64,000 bases of DNA, from assembly GCA_964531715.1 (NCBI GenBank), contig CAZHEE010000004.1:62001-126000 (forward strand), given 5' to 3'. The notes beneath the pieces were generated by a model. The model saw only the letters and a list, made by a program, of their open reading frames with translations, did no database searches and was not told where the DNA came from. Origin of the DNA: UBA1664 sp964531715. GTDB lineage: Bacteria; Pseudomonadota; Alphaproteobacteria; Micavibrionales; UBA1664. Below are positions 35,432 to 43,890 of the stretch, piece by piece; the stretch's first letter is position 1; every line of letters starts with the position of its first letter. The translations under genes were made by a program, and so were the position numbers.

Positions 35432-35512
35432 GTCATTGCGAGGTAATAACGTGACCGCGGCAATTCATAAGCAATCAGTTTTTAACCACGGAGAACACAA
35501 AGATCACAGAGG
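35432..35512. repeat. Composite repeat: half family B plus CACGGAGA...ATCACAGAGG block
   Basis: GTCATTGCGAGG start of family B, through GACCGCGGCAATTCATA, then ACCACGGAGAACAC and GATCACAGAGG. The same two blocks in the same order occur, inverted, at 53932-53862. Confidence 0.8.
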
Positions 35513-35610
35513 ACTCTTGAGAAACCCTACGTGGCATGCCTAGCCTTTGTGTCTTTTTGTAAAAATATTCCCGCATTCGCGGAAAATATAAAGCTTTTTT
35601 ACATAGTTTT

Positions 35611-35635
35611 GGGACACTCTCGAGAGTGTGTCCCC
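35611..35635. repeat. Imperfect palindrome related to the GGGGACACCCTC element
   Basis: Core ACACTCTCGAGAGTGT flanked by GGG and GTCCCC, in the gap after flgG. It resembles the perfect palindromes at 39679 and 40114 but has two extra bases in one arm. Confidence 0.6.
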
Positions 35636-35657
35636 ATTGCATTATAAAGTATCCAAA

Positions 35658-36443
35658 TTACCGCATATTAGATACAGTACCCATCATTTCATCAGAAGTC
35701 TGGATGACTTTGGAGTTCATCTCATAGGCACGCTGTGCGGTGATGAGCCTTGTAATCTCTTCAACCACATCAACATTCGAATTTTCCAAAATCCCTTGTT
35801 CAAGCTTTCCGAAAGCCTGCTGATCAGGGTTGCCTGTTGTCGGTGAGCCTGAAGAGTCGGTCTCCATAAATAGATTATTACCCATCGCTTCCAATCCGCC
35901 TTCATTGGCAAAGATGGCAAGCTGTATCTGTCCAACATTGGAATAGCTTGTCGTATTCGGCAATTTTACCAGCACTTCACCGGAGGCATTTATCACTGTA
36001 TCAAGCGTATCTTCAGGGATATTGATCGCGGGATCGAGGAGATAGCCCTGATCCGTCACCATATCACCATCCGCGTTTAATCCGAAGTTTCCGGCGCGTG
36101 TATAAGCCGTTTCCCCATTCGGTGTCTGAATTTGGAAAAAACCGCGCCCTGCAATCGCAATATCATATTCATTTGTTGTGACCTCGAAGGATCCTTGTTC
36201 CATAATTCTATAAACCGCGCCCGGCTTAACCCCCAAACCGACTTGAATCCCTGATGGAACAATCGTTCCGACATCGGATGAGGTTGCCCCCGGGCGTTGC
36301 TGATTTTGATAAATCAAATCCTGAAATTCAGGGCGTTGCCGCTTAAAGCCCGCTGTTGTCATGTTGGCAATATTATTTGAAATAACATTCACATGAAGCT
36401 GTTGCGCCAGCATTCCGGTTGCGCCGATATCCAGTGATAACAT
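35658..36443 (-). CDS. flgG: Flagellar distal rod protein FlgG
   Basis: 261 residues. N-terminal rod/hook motif LSLDIGATGMLAQQLHVNVISNNIANMTTAGFKRQRPEFQDLIYQ, central TPNGETAYTRAGNFGLNADGDMVTDQGYLL, and C-terminal LEQGILENSNVDVVEEITRLITAQRAYEMNSKVIQTSDEMMGTVSNMR, all diagnostic of FlgG. 28 bases downstream of flgF in the same operon. Confidence 0.97.
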   Translation of the reverse strand: MLSLDIGATGMLAQQLHVNVISNNIANMTTAGFKRQRPEFQDLIYQNQQRPGATSSDVGTIVPSGIQVGLGVKPGAVYRIMEQGSFEVTTNEYDIAIAGRGFFQIQTPNGETAYTRAGNFGLNADGDMVTDQGYLLDPAINIPEDTLDTVINASGEVLVKLPNTTSYSNVGQIQLAIFANEGGLEAMGNNLFMETDSSGSPTTGNPDQQAFGKLEQGILENSNVDVVEEITRLITAQRAYEMNSKVIQTSDEMMGTVSNMR

Positions 36444-36471
36444 GATGTAGTCTCCTTCTTATAAAGTCTTA

Positions 36472-37203
36472 TTAATTCGTTTCAGTCAGTTTTTGTATGG
36501 TCGAGCGTTGGCGCTCATGCTCATTTTGAAGTGTCCGCTGGTTCGATTGAAACTGCCGCGAAATCTCGATTAAATCGGTCATTTCAAGGACAGCCTTCAC
36601 GTTTGACCCTTCAAGCATATTTTGTTTCATTGTCGTGTTTTCGGCAGGTACAGGCTCAATATTTGCATCAATCGTGTAAAAGCCATCGCCTGTCGGGCGC
36701 AACATTTGCGGGTTATCAAATTCAACCATGCCGATCTGCCCGACTGCACCTTGATCTGTACTGATCTCACCATTCGTTGTAATCACAATATCGCGCGCGC
36801 CTTCGGGGATAGTGATACGCCCTTGCCCGTTATCAAGCACAGGATTACCCGAGGCGGTGACAAGCAAGCCCTCATTATTCATCGCCAGATTGCCGCCACG
36901 CGTGTATTTTGTGCCTTCCGCTGTCTCAACCATCATATAGGCAGGGCCATCCAGCGCGACATCAAGCGCATTGCCTGTAAAGCTCACTGTCCCTTGCGCC
37001 GTATCTTTAAACTGCCCGTAATCCAGAACCATCGAAAGTTCTTCACGGTTTTTGGTATCTGTCTTTTGAACATATTCCTCAAACAATATTTTATCCGCGC
37101 GAAAGCCGGGCGTGTTGACATTGGCAATATTATTGGCGACCAGCTCCATATTTTTGCGGAGAGCCAACTGCCTTGATAAACCTACATAAAGTCCGTTTTC
37201 CAT
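36472..37203 (-). CDS. flgF: Flagellar proximal rod protein FlgF
   Basis: Start set at the ATG at 37203 (MENGLYVGLSRQ), 243 residues; an ATG at 37245 would add 14 unconserved residues and overlap the promoter. N-terminal LALRKNMELVANNIANVNTPGFRADKILFEEYV and C-terminal MKQNMLEGSNVKAVLEMTDLIEISRQFQSNQR match FlgF. Preceded by an exact sigma54 promoter and divergent from fliL. Confidence 0.95.
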   Translation of the reverse strand: MENGLYVGLSRQLALRKNMELVANNIANVNTPGFRADKILFEEYVQKTDTKNREELSMVLDYGQFKDTAQGTVSFTGNALDVALDGPAYMMVETAEGTKYTRGGNLAMNNEGLLVTASGNPVLDNGQGRITIPEGARDIVITTNGEISTDQGAVGQIGMVEFDNPQMLRPTGDGFYTIDANIEPVPAENTTMKQNMLEGSNVKAVLEMTDLIEISRQFQSNQRTLQNEHERQRSTIQKLTETN

Positions 37204-37245
37204 TATCTTTTCATATGTTATTTCTGTTTGTGTTGTTATCTTCAT

Positions 37246-37261
37246 TGCAAAGCCCGTGCCA
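37246..37261 (-). promoter_or_regulatory. Sigma54-type promoter of flgF-flgG
   Basis: Minus-strand TGGCACGGGCTTTGCA, exact match to TGGCACG-N4-TTGCA. The -12 GC is 44 bases before the flgF ATG, so the transcript would start roughly 30 bases upstream of it. Confidence 0.9.
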
Positions 37262-37338
37262 AAACTTGCGCATTGTCACGGCATGATGGATTGCGTACAC
37301 TTATCTTTATCTAAACTTTGAGGGATTGAGGAAGAACC

Positions 37339-37887
37339 ATGGCCGATGATGACGAAGTGAATGAAAACGATGCCGCCGCAGCCGAAGGTGCAGATGGTGA
37401 AGGCACAGAAGAAGAGGGCGGTAAAAAAGGTCTGAATAAAAAGCTCTTGCTCATTATCATTCCGATTTTGCTGTTGACGATTGGCGGCGGGCTATATTTT
37501 ACTGGGGTCATCGGTGGCGGGGCTGAGGAGGTCGAGCTTGCCGAGGGTGAGGTCTCAGAAGAAACGGAAGCGGAGGAAGAAACAAATGCGGCGTTTTATG
37601 CGCTTCCTGATTTGATTGTCAATCTGGCCTCACAAAGCGGTTCGCGTTTTTTGAAATTGAAGGTTCAACTTGAAATCGCGGATGAGGCAGATTTGGCAGC
37701 GATTGAGGCGGTCACGCCGCGTGTCATTGACCAGTTCCAAACTTATTTGAGGGAAATGCGGGTTGAGGATTTGCGAGGGTCTTCGGGGATTTACCGCCTA
37801 CGCCAAGAGCTCCTCTATCGTGTAAACATCGCCGCCCACCCTGTTAAAGTGAAAGACGTTTTGTTTCAAGAAATGCTGATACAATAA
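37339..37887 (+). CDS. fliL: Flagellar basal body-associated protein FliL
   Basis: 182 residues. An acidic low-complexity cytoplasmic tail (about 1-32), one membrane segment (LLLIIIPILLLTIGGGLYFTGVI, about 35-57), an acidic Glu-rich linker, then the periplasmic FliL domain: FYALPDLIVNLASQSGSRFLKLKVQLEIAD and RELLYRVNIAAHPVKVKDVLFQEMLIQ at the C-terminus. Stabilises the flagellar stator. A GAGGAAGAA site precedes the ATG. Confidence 0.93.
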   Translation: MADDDEVNENDAAAAEGADGEGTEEEGGKKGLNKKLLLIIIPILLLTIGGGLYFTGVIGGGAEEVELAEGEVSEETEAEEETNAAFYALPDLIVNLASQSGSRFLKLKVQLEIADEADLAAIEAVTPRVIDQFQTYLREMRVEDLRGSSGIYRLRQELLYRVNIAAHPVKVKDVLFQEMLIQ

Positions 37888-37926
37888 AAAAAAGTGATGA
37901 TAAAGCATTGGCTTTATCACCACTTT
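37884..37926 (-). terminator. Hairpin terminator, minus strand
   Basis: Imperfect stem AAAGTG...GATAAAGC with GCTTTATC...CACTTT around ATTG; on the minus strand it ends in a U-run. It starts at the fliL stop codon and can end transcription coming from rpsD. Confidence 0.75.
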
Positions 37927-38056
37927 AAGACAAGTCTTAAACAAACCTAGTCTTCGTTTGTTTCGTTTTATGTAATTATTGATAATAATCAGCGAGAGCG
38001 GGGATCCATGGTTAGTATTTGGATCCCTGATCGAGTCGGGGATATTAAGTTCGTGA

Positions 38057-38677
38057 TTATCGTGAGTAAAATTCCACAACGAGGTTTGGTTCCATCTGAA
38101 CCGGGTAAGGGATGTCCTCCAATACAGGCACGCGGATGAATTTACCGGAGAATGTCTTTTCATTCACATCCAGATATTCAGGAACATCACGCTCAACAGA
38201 CTCAAGGCCGCCAATGACATTTTGATGATTGCGGGATTTTTCACGCACCGAAATTTCATCGCCAGTTTGGATCATATAAGAGCCGATTGTTACACGCTTG
38301 CCATTCACCATAATATGACCATGGCTGACCAGCTGACGAGCGGCAAAAACGGTTGGTGCGAATTTCATACGATAAACAACGGCATCAAGGCGTTGTTCAA
38401 GAAGGCCAACCAGATTTTGTGATGTGTCACCACGCAGGCGAACGGCTTCCTGATAATATTTACGGAATTGTTTCTCACCAATATTCCCGTAATAGCCTTT
38501 AAGCTTTTGCTTGGCCTGTAATTGCGTTCCAAAGTCTGAAAGCTTTGTTCTGGCGTTCGGGCCATGCTGACCGGGGCCATATTGACGCGTGTTGTAAGGT
38601 GATTTTGCGCGTCCCCAAAGGTTTTCCTTCAGGCGACGGTCAATTTTATGTTTTGCATTTGGGCGTTTAGCGCTCAT
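38057..38677 (-). CDS. rpsD: 30S ribosomal protein S4
   Basis: 206 residues, full length. N-terminal domain with ENLWGRAKSPYNTRQYGPGQHGPNARTKLSDFGTQLQAKQKLKGYYGNIGEKQFRKYYQEA, then the S4 RNA-binding domain LEQRLDAVVYRMKFAPTVFAARQLVSHGHIMVNGKRVTIGSYMIQTGDEISV. It initiates 30S body assembly on 16S rRNA. The N-terminal zinc-type Cys cluster is absent (C-minus form). Confidence 0.98.
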   Translation of the reverse strand: MSAKRPNAKHKIDRRLKENLWGRAKSPYNTRQYGPGQHGPNARTKLSDFGTQLQAKQKLKGYYGNIGEKQFRKYYQEAVRLRGDTSQNLVGLLEQRLDAVVYRMKFAPTVFAARQLVSHGHIMVNGKRVTIGSYMIQTGDEISVREKSRNHQNVIGGLESVERDVPEYLDVNEKTFSGKFIRVPVLEDIPYPVQMEPNLVVEFYSR

Positions 38678-38969
38678 GATTTATAATCCTTTTTATCATT
38701 GTTTCCTAATATCCTTATCCGAGGTTCATCGGGGAGGGAGGGTATATGTCGGCTAAAACAACTTTTACCCTGCCGCATTTTAAGAATGTTGTCATGTTTT
38801 ACGGCACACCCCTTGCCCTTGTCAAGAAAATACCGTATTAAATTATTGTAATTCTGAATATTACAAAATCTTTAGATTTTTTGATTTTACTAGGATTAAG
38901 GAGTGAAATGTAGGGAAGCCTACATGAACGACGCAAGACAACGTAAAAGCAGAAAAGAAAAGATTTTAT
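38678..38969. other. Intergenic region between rpsD and the tRNA gene
   Basis: Holds the rpsD upstream region and a small perfect hairpin, ATGTAGG-GAAG-CCTACAT, at 38908-38925, 45 bases before the tRNA. No convincing gene and no dispersed repeat copy seen. Confidence 0.6.
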
Positions 38970-39046
38970 GCGCCTGTAGCTCAGTTGGTTAGAGCAGTCC
39001 GCTCATAACGGATTGGTCGCTGGTTCAAGTCCGGCCAGGCGCACCA
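38970..39046 (+). tRNA. tRNA with CAU anticodon, most likely tRNA-Ile2 (lysidine type)
   Basis: 77 bases with encoded CCA. Acceptor GCGCCTG pairs with CAGGCGC; D arm with AGCTCAGTTGGTTAGAGC; anticodon loop CTCATAA (anticodon CAT at 39004-39006); T loop GTTCAAGT. The anticodon-variable region TAACGGATTGGTCGCTGG closely resembles known tRNA-Ile2(CAU) genes rather than elongator tRNA-Met, so Ile2 modified by TilS is favoured. Elongator Met remains possible. Confidence 0.95.
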
Positions 39047-39057
39047 TATTTAATTTT

Positions 39058-40890
39058 TTATCTAACAGCTAATCTGGCATTAATAGCTATCATTGGACAT
39101 GAACCACAATCACTTAGACATTCTGTTTCAGCGCCCGTGGCCAAGCATTTTCTAAAAGCTTTCTTTGCACTTGGTGTTTCGGGTTTATTGGCAGGATTAA
39201 ACTGTACGGGATCGCTTGCCTTGCCAAAAGCATTCGCCGTTGGTGTTTCTCGCGCAACGAATGACACAACATTATCATCGCCAGTGTGAGAAACATGCGT
39301 GATGCCTGTCTCTACAGGAGCAGTAAAACGCTCATGACGAGGAGTGAAAGGGGCTTCACCGCCACGACCAACACCGCCATGGTTTTCGAAAGCCGGATGC
39401 ACTTTAGGCTCTTCAAAACTTCTTGGTGGTTGCTCTGGTTTGGGATTGGTTCGTGGAGTTTCAAAAGAAGGTTGCGGTCTATCAGAAACAATACGAGGTG
39501 TTTCTGGTTTAACAGATGTATAAGGCTGTCTTATATTATCAGGTTGCTTCGGTTGAGCTACAGGTGGCGGAGCAACGGGCTGAGGATTGCTTGCCTCAAT
39601 TTGCCTAGGCGATGATGTTAGCTTTTGCTCAACAGCAGGAGGCGGTGTTTGAGTTACGACGCTTACAGGCGCGGGCGTAGGGGACACCCTCGTGAGGGTG
39701 TCCCCTTTGTTCTCGACTCTCTCTGGCGCAAGGGGCACTTGATTCTTAACAGCTTTCGGCGGTGTTAGCTTTTGCTCAACAGCAGGAGGCGGTGTTTGAG
39801 GTGTATTATTAGCAGGCGCGGGAGGTGGGGCTGAAGGCGAAACGCTTACAGGCTCTGGCGCAAGGGGCACTTGATTCTGAACAGCTTGCGGCGGCGTTTG
39901 TTGCTGCTGCTGATTTTGAACAGGAACCGACGGTTGTTGAGGCTTGACTACAGGTGCATTCTGAATTGGTGTTTGGCTCTGAGGAGTTGATTTAACAATA
40001 GGATTCACAGCCGCAGGTTTTGGTGTTGAAACATTCGGACTAATTTGCCGTGCTGTCGGCGCAAATGGCATATTGGCGGCAGGCTGCCGAGGTTGCACGC
40101 TAAAAGAACTTTGCAAAGGGGACACCCTCATGAGGGTGTCCCCTTTGATTGTAGTTCCTTGAGGCGTAGGTAACTGAGTAACTGATACTGTCGTCACTGC
40201 AGGCGTGACAGGTTTTACCGAAATATTATTGATAGTCGCCGCAGGCATAATGACAGGCGATGCAGATTTGACCTCTTGAACCGTTACTTTCATTTTTTGA
40301 ACGGCAGGAGCTTTATTTTGTACCTGTACTTGCGATGTGACTTGAACAGTTTGTTGAGATGTTTGGGGAGCTTGTTGCTGCGGAACTGATTCACATATTT
40401 TTATTTGCGGTTTTGGCATTTCGGCTTTTGTTAAACTATTTACGTTTGCGGGCGCTTGAGGTATTGACGTTTCAACGCTTGGCATAGAGGTTTGAGGTGA
40501 TGGTGATGGGGTCGGTGCCGCCTTCACTTCACGTGCCATGGCAAGGCTCACGACATTATCCGCACCGGCAGATAAGATTGTATCAAGCTGAGCCAGAGCA
40601 TCAGGTGAGAGATTGATATTTGCAACGGCCTCAACATCAAGAGTTTCTTGACGGGCATCATCCGCACGCATGCCGCCCATCGCGATTTTAACAGAAGGGC
40701 CACCAACGCTCGGCAAATTATTTAAGGCTTCAAAAGCATCATTTTTGTAACTTCCCATTGAAAGATGTCTCTCACGATTGCCGCCCATAACACTTTCAAC
40801 CAATTTCGCGGCTTTATAAGCTTCTTCTTTACTTCTCTGCGTATAAGAAGCAGCGTGAATGCCATTATTTTTATGCGTAATTATAGCCAT
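39058..40890 (-). CDS. Pro/Gln-rich hypothetical protein with in-frame palindromic insertions
   Basis: 610 residues. A soluble N-terminal part (about 1-120: YKAAKLVESVMGGNRERHLSMGSYKNDAFEALNNLPSVGG) precedes about 420 residues of Pro/Gln/Val/Thr-rich low complexity, and a C-terminal 35 residues with six Cys-region positions (FRKCLATGAETECLSDCGSCPMIAIN). Internal duplication: AVxNQVPLAPE and QTPPPAVEQKLT each occur twice. Two copies of the decapeptide KGDTLxRVSP are encoded by palindromic DNA elements at 39679 and 40114. No family recognised; could be a scaffold or polar organiser. Confidence 0.75.
   Translation of the reverse strand: MAIITHKNNGIHAASYTQRSKEEAYKAAKLVESVMGGNRERHLSMGSYKNDAFEALNNLPSVGGPSVKIAMGGMRADDARQETLDVEAVANINLSPDALAQLDTILSAGADNVVSLAMAREVKAAPTPSPSPQTSMPSVETSIPQAPANVNSLTKAEMPKPQIKICESVPQQQAPQTSQQTVQVTSQVQVQNKAPAVQKMKVTVQEVKSASPVIMPAATINNISVKPVTPAVTTVSVTQLPTPQGTTIKGDTLMRVSPLQSSFSVQPRQPAANMPFAPTARQISPNVSTPKPAAVNPIVKSTPQSQTPIQNAPVVKPQQPSVPVQNQQQQQTPPQAVQNQVPLAPEPVSVSPSAPPPAPANNTPQTPPPAVEQKLTPPKAVKNQVPLAPERVENKGDTLTRVSPTPAPVSVVTQTPPPAVEQKLTSSPRQIEASNPQPVAPPPVAQPKQPDNIRQPYTSVKPETPRIVSDRPQPSFETPRTNPKPEQPPRSFEEPKVHPAFENHGGVGRGGEAPFTPRHERFTAPVETGITHVSHTGDDNVVSFVARETPTANAFGKASDPVQFNPANKPETPSAKKAFRKCLATGAETECLSDCGSCPMIAINARLAVR
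39679..39706. repeat. Palindromic element inside a coding region, copy 1
   Basis: Perfect inverted repeat with 13-base arms (AGGGGACACCCTC and its complement) around GT. In the host gene frame it encodes KGDTLTRVSP without breaking the ORF. Confidence 0.9.
40114..40147. repeat. Palindromic element inside a coding region, copy 2
   Basis: 34-bp perfect palindrome with half-site CAAAGGGGACACCCTCA. Encodes KGDTLMRVSP in the same frame as copy 1. Confidence 0.92.
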
Positions 40891-40895
40891 GATTT

Positions 40896-41273
40896 TTAGT
40901 CCTTAGGGGTCGCGGTGGGTTCGGTCTCATCATCAAATGAAAAGGCGAATGATAATTTTGTTGTATTATGATGGCGGCAATAACCGACAATTTGCTCAAT
41001 CATATGGTCAAGGAAAAGTCGTGCCTGGTCATCCAATTGTTCAGGCAAATCGGCTTTCACCTTTTGCACAAGCGATGAACAAACAGTCAGCGCATCGCCT
41101 TTCAAACTGATTTTAGGGCGAAGGTTATTTTCACTGTAAAAGGCAATCAAATCATCCAAGGCGGCCTGAACATCGTCAGGCAGGTCGGTAACGGAAACGC
41201 CTTCTTCCATAGCAGGAAGGAGCGTATTTTCGCCGCTTTCATGATATGATACTTGTGCATTTTGATGTGCCAT
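40896..41273 (-). CDS. Hypothetical protein, 125 residues
   Basis: Acidic soluble protein, mostly helical by eye (DLPDDVQAALDDLIAFYSENN, DDQARLFLDHMIEQIVGYCRHHN). It lies 5 bases upstream of the Pro/Gln-rich protein gene on the same strand, so the two probably form an operon and may work together. No family recognised. Confidence 0.65.
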   Translation of the reverse strand: MAHQNAQVSYHESGENTLLPAMEEGVSVTDLPDDVQAALDDLIAFYSENNLRPKISLKGDALTVCSSLVQKVKADLPEQLDDQARLFLDHMIEQIVGYCRHHNTTKLSFAFSFDDETEPTATPKD

Positions 41274-41355
41274 GACTCATAGCATACCAACATGAGAATG
41301 ATTATCAAGAGACAAGGACTAATTTTGTCCACATTAAAAGTAATATTTTAAAAAT

Positions 41356-42387
41356 TTATCGTTCAAGAGATTTTGGGGCAAGGTTTGCATCCGTAAATAT
41401 AATGATGACTGAAATAATTATTAGTAAAATTATACAAACACCGCCTTGTATCATGCGGGAATGATTGGCCTGTTTTTGTTCGATAAATTTGCGTGGGCCA
41501 ATACCCATGGCGTAAAACACTATTTGTGATGATAAGCCGATACAAACCAGATTTGTGAGTAATAATAAAAAAGCATCAAAGGCAAAACTAAACTCGCCTT
41601 GCCCTGCAAAAATGCCTAAAGCCGCCGCGGGTGGGAGGAGGGCAACCGAGACCATAACACCCACTAAGGCCGAAGAAACCCCTGTGGTTAAAGATAAAAC
41701 CGCCGCCGCCCCAGAGGCCAGCGCAACAATCATAGAGGCAAAATCTATAACCGTTCGATCCATTAACTGCTCACTTTTAAAGTTAATATCGATTAATAAG
41801 CCAATGATAATACAGGGTATTAGCGCGGCCACCAAACCGCCGAAACTTGTTTTTAACGCGTTGAATATCAGCCCCTTATCACCGAGAGCCGTCCCGAATG
41901 TGAGAGCCAGATTAGGACTAAGTAACGGGGCAATCACCATCGCGGCAATGACGAAAGCGACATTATCCTGTAACAATCCTACCGCTGCCACTATTGTGGA
42001 TAGCAAAACCATTATATAATAGAGGCGGTCACCCTCCGCACCATTCGAGACTTCCTCATAAAGTTCTTCACGGGTTAAAGATTTACGCCAATGGAATTTC
42101 TTTTTTTCTTTTGCCTTTTCCTTTTGCTCGTTTTCTTCAATTTTAGGGAGCGTTGCCTCAACTGCGAAAAGAACAGCGCGCCAATCGTTATTTTCGCCCA
42201 GATTGTTTTGAATGGAATCGAGGATATCCTGCTGCATTGACTCATCAACCATGATTGAGACTGTTCGCCGTCCATCCTCGTTTTTGGGCGTCCACCACGT
42301 GTCAATCGCCTCATATCGCTCGGCAATATCAAGGATTGTCTTCTTTTTCTCGGCGGGCAAAGTAATTTGTATCTGGCGTAACGGCAT
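41356..42387 (-). CDS. DUF389 (TIGR00341-type) membrane protein
   Basis: 343 residues. The N-terminal cytoplasmic ferredoxin-like domain (about 1-115) ends in a Lys-rich helix. It is followed by six membrane segments with the DUF389 signature YYIMVLLSTIVAAVGLLQDNVAFVIAAMVIAPLLSPNLALTFGTALGD and GVSSALVGVMVSVALLPPAAALGIF. Function unknown; the family is widespread in bacteria and archaea. Start at ATG 42387, no strong ribosome binding site. Confidence 0.88.
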   Translation of the reverse strand: MPLRQIQITLPAEKKKTILDIAERYEAIDTWWTPKNEDGRRTVSIMVDESMQQDILDSIQNNLGENNDWRAVLFAVEATLPKIEENEQKEKAKEKKKFHWRKSLTREELYEEVSNGAEGDRLYYIMVLLSTIVAAVGLLQDNVAFVIAAMVIAPLLSPNLALTFGTALGDKGLIFNALKTSFGGLVAALIPCIIIGLLIDINFKSEQLMDRTVIDFASMIVALASGAAAVLSLTTGVSSALVGVMVSVALLPPAAALGIFAGQGEFSFAFDAFLLLLTNLVCIGLSSQIVFYAMGIGPRKFIEQKQANHSRMIQGGVCIILLIIISVIIIFTDANLAPKSLER

Positions 42388-42561
42388 GTTGATATCTCTT
42401 TCAAAAAACCTTGCAAAACTGAAATCTCACATGCTAGGGTGCGGGAAAGAAGGTAAAAACGCAAGGTTTATAGTGTTTTTGTTGCGGTAAAAGGTTCGGT
42501 CATTCGTTTTTTTACCATGATTTTAGATAATAAAAAATTTTGAAACCAAAGGATTATATAA

Positions 42562-43196
42562 ATGTTTCATAAGCAAAATATTCCGGCATCGGCCCCTCCG
42601 AAGATGGAGCCTCAAACAACTGCCGATACAACTGAAACCGATACACAAGAAACCGAAAACAAGGACACATCAATTATGAGCGCAAATGAAAATCAGGATA
42701 CACCAAGCAGCAGGCCTAACTCACCGTTCGGTCGCCCTGCAATGCCGGCACAATCAACGGCCTATGGTACTGCACAAACGCGCACCCACACAGATGGGCG
42801 CACATTAACAATCGGTCAGGGCATTACACTATCTGGTGAGATTGAAAATTGTGATCAACTATTGGTTGAAGGTACTGTTGAAGCCACATTAAACGGCGCG
42901 AAACTTCTTGATATTGCCGAAACAGGGGTGTTTTATGGCTCTGTTGATATTGAGGAAGCGGTTATCGCAGGACGTTTTGAAGGTGATATTACGGTTGACG
43001 GTCGCGTGCAACAGGCGTTGTTATCGGCACGATGACATATCGTGAATTGACTGTTGAGGCGGGCGCAACGATTGAAGGGAAGATTTCCTCCTTCGCGACA
43101 GCAGGCAAGAAAACAGATGGAACAACGGCGACGGATTTTTCTAAATTAAAAGAAGCATCAAAGACGACAAATAATAAGAAAGCAAGCGCAGCATAA
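42562..43196 (+). pseudogene. Bactofilin, disrupted by a -1 frameshift (or sequence error)
   Basis: Bactofilins are beta-helical cytoskeletal polymers. AAAGGA precedes the ATG at 42562. The Pro/Thr-rich N-terminal 85 residues precede the domain (GQGITLSGEIENCDQLLVEGTVEATLNGAKLLDIAETGVFYGSVDIEEAVIAGRFEGDITVDGRVQ). At 43010 the frame ends after ALLSAR at a stop (43033-43035), but the -1 frame continues TGVVIGTMTYRELTVEAGATIEGKISSF, the expected end of the domain, to the TAA at 43196. One missing A in GTGCAACAGG would restore about 211 residues. Confidence 0.85.
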
Positions 43197-43249
43197 GAAA
43201 TAGTTAACATATACTTTATTTTATCTAAATTTTATGGTAAATTGAAAGT

Positions 43250-43801
43250 ATGACTTATTTCATCCGCTCGAATACTGATATGAAAGTTAAAGCCGCTCCT
43301 AAACGGTCAGTGCCAATTTCCCTCTCAATCCTGCTTGGCTCAGGTATGATTATCGGGTTGGTTATTGTGATGCATATGGCTTTATCTGTCTATCCGTATG
43401 CGGATCATCGCTTATCGATTTCTGATAATCTTAAAAAACTAACGCTTATTCATGCCACAATGGCGCAACCTGAAACCATTAAAGGTTTAACAAGGGATGA
43501 ACTGGCGATTTTGCTCAGGCAACCTCAAATTAATAAAAATGAACGGGTTGTGACATCCTGGCATTACCATGGCGAGGCGTGCGCGATTGATATTTATTTC
43601 AGCCAAGATGCAGAGAAGCCCGATTACATTGAGTTTCGCCCATTGATGTTGAATAATGATGTTCAGGCGCGTTTTGAACAAACAAGTGACACAACGAACC
43701 GCTATTGCCTGAAAGATGTGCTTGAGGCTCAAGGTGTTGATACACCGTCCAGCTTCGCACGGCAGCCTTTGCCATCTTACGATAATCCGTATAGAACATA
43801 A
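43250..43801 (+). CDS. Hypothetical single-span membrane protein, 183 residues
   Basis: A short basic N-terminus, one membrane segment at about 22-46 (PISLSILLGSGMIIGLVIVMHMAL) and a 135-residue presumably periplasmic part with two Cys (GEACAID, NRYCLKD). The block LTRDELAILLRQPQINKNERVVTSWHYHGEACAIDIYFSQD looks like a SmpA/BamE-type or lipoprotein-like fold, but this is a loose impression. Lies between bactofilin and lysS on the same strand. Function unknown. Confidence 0.7.
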   Translation: MTYFIRSNTDMKVKAAPKRSVPISLSILLGSGMIIGLVIVMHMALSVYPYADHRLSISDNLKKLTLIHATMAQPETIKGLTRDELAILLRQPQINKNERVVTSWHYHGEACAIDIYFSQDAEKPDYIEFRPLMLNNDVQARFEQTSDTTNRYCLKDVLEAQGVDTPSSFARQPLPSYDNPYRT

Positions 43802-43890
43802 ATGTCATAAGAATATTGCAGGGATAGCCTGTTCCTGCTAACACTTAATGTTAATTTTCTAAGACATATTAAACCATCAAGGATAGACGA

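Noticed and set aside
36622..37176. 184-residue plus-strand ORF opposite flgF
   Set aside because: Antisense shadow of a conserved flagellar gene.
37270..37300. Possible sigma54 promoter for fliL on the plus strand (GGCATGATGGATTGC)
   Set aside because: The GG-to-GC spacing is 11 instead of 10 and the flanking consensus is poor.
38908..38992. Tiny ORF running from ATGAACGACGC into the tRNA
   Set aside because: Only 22 codons and overlaps the tRNA; the hairpin before it is more likely part of the leader.
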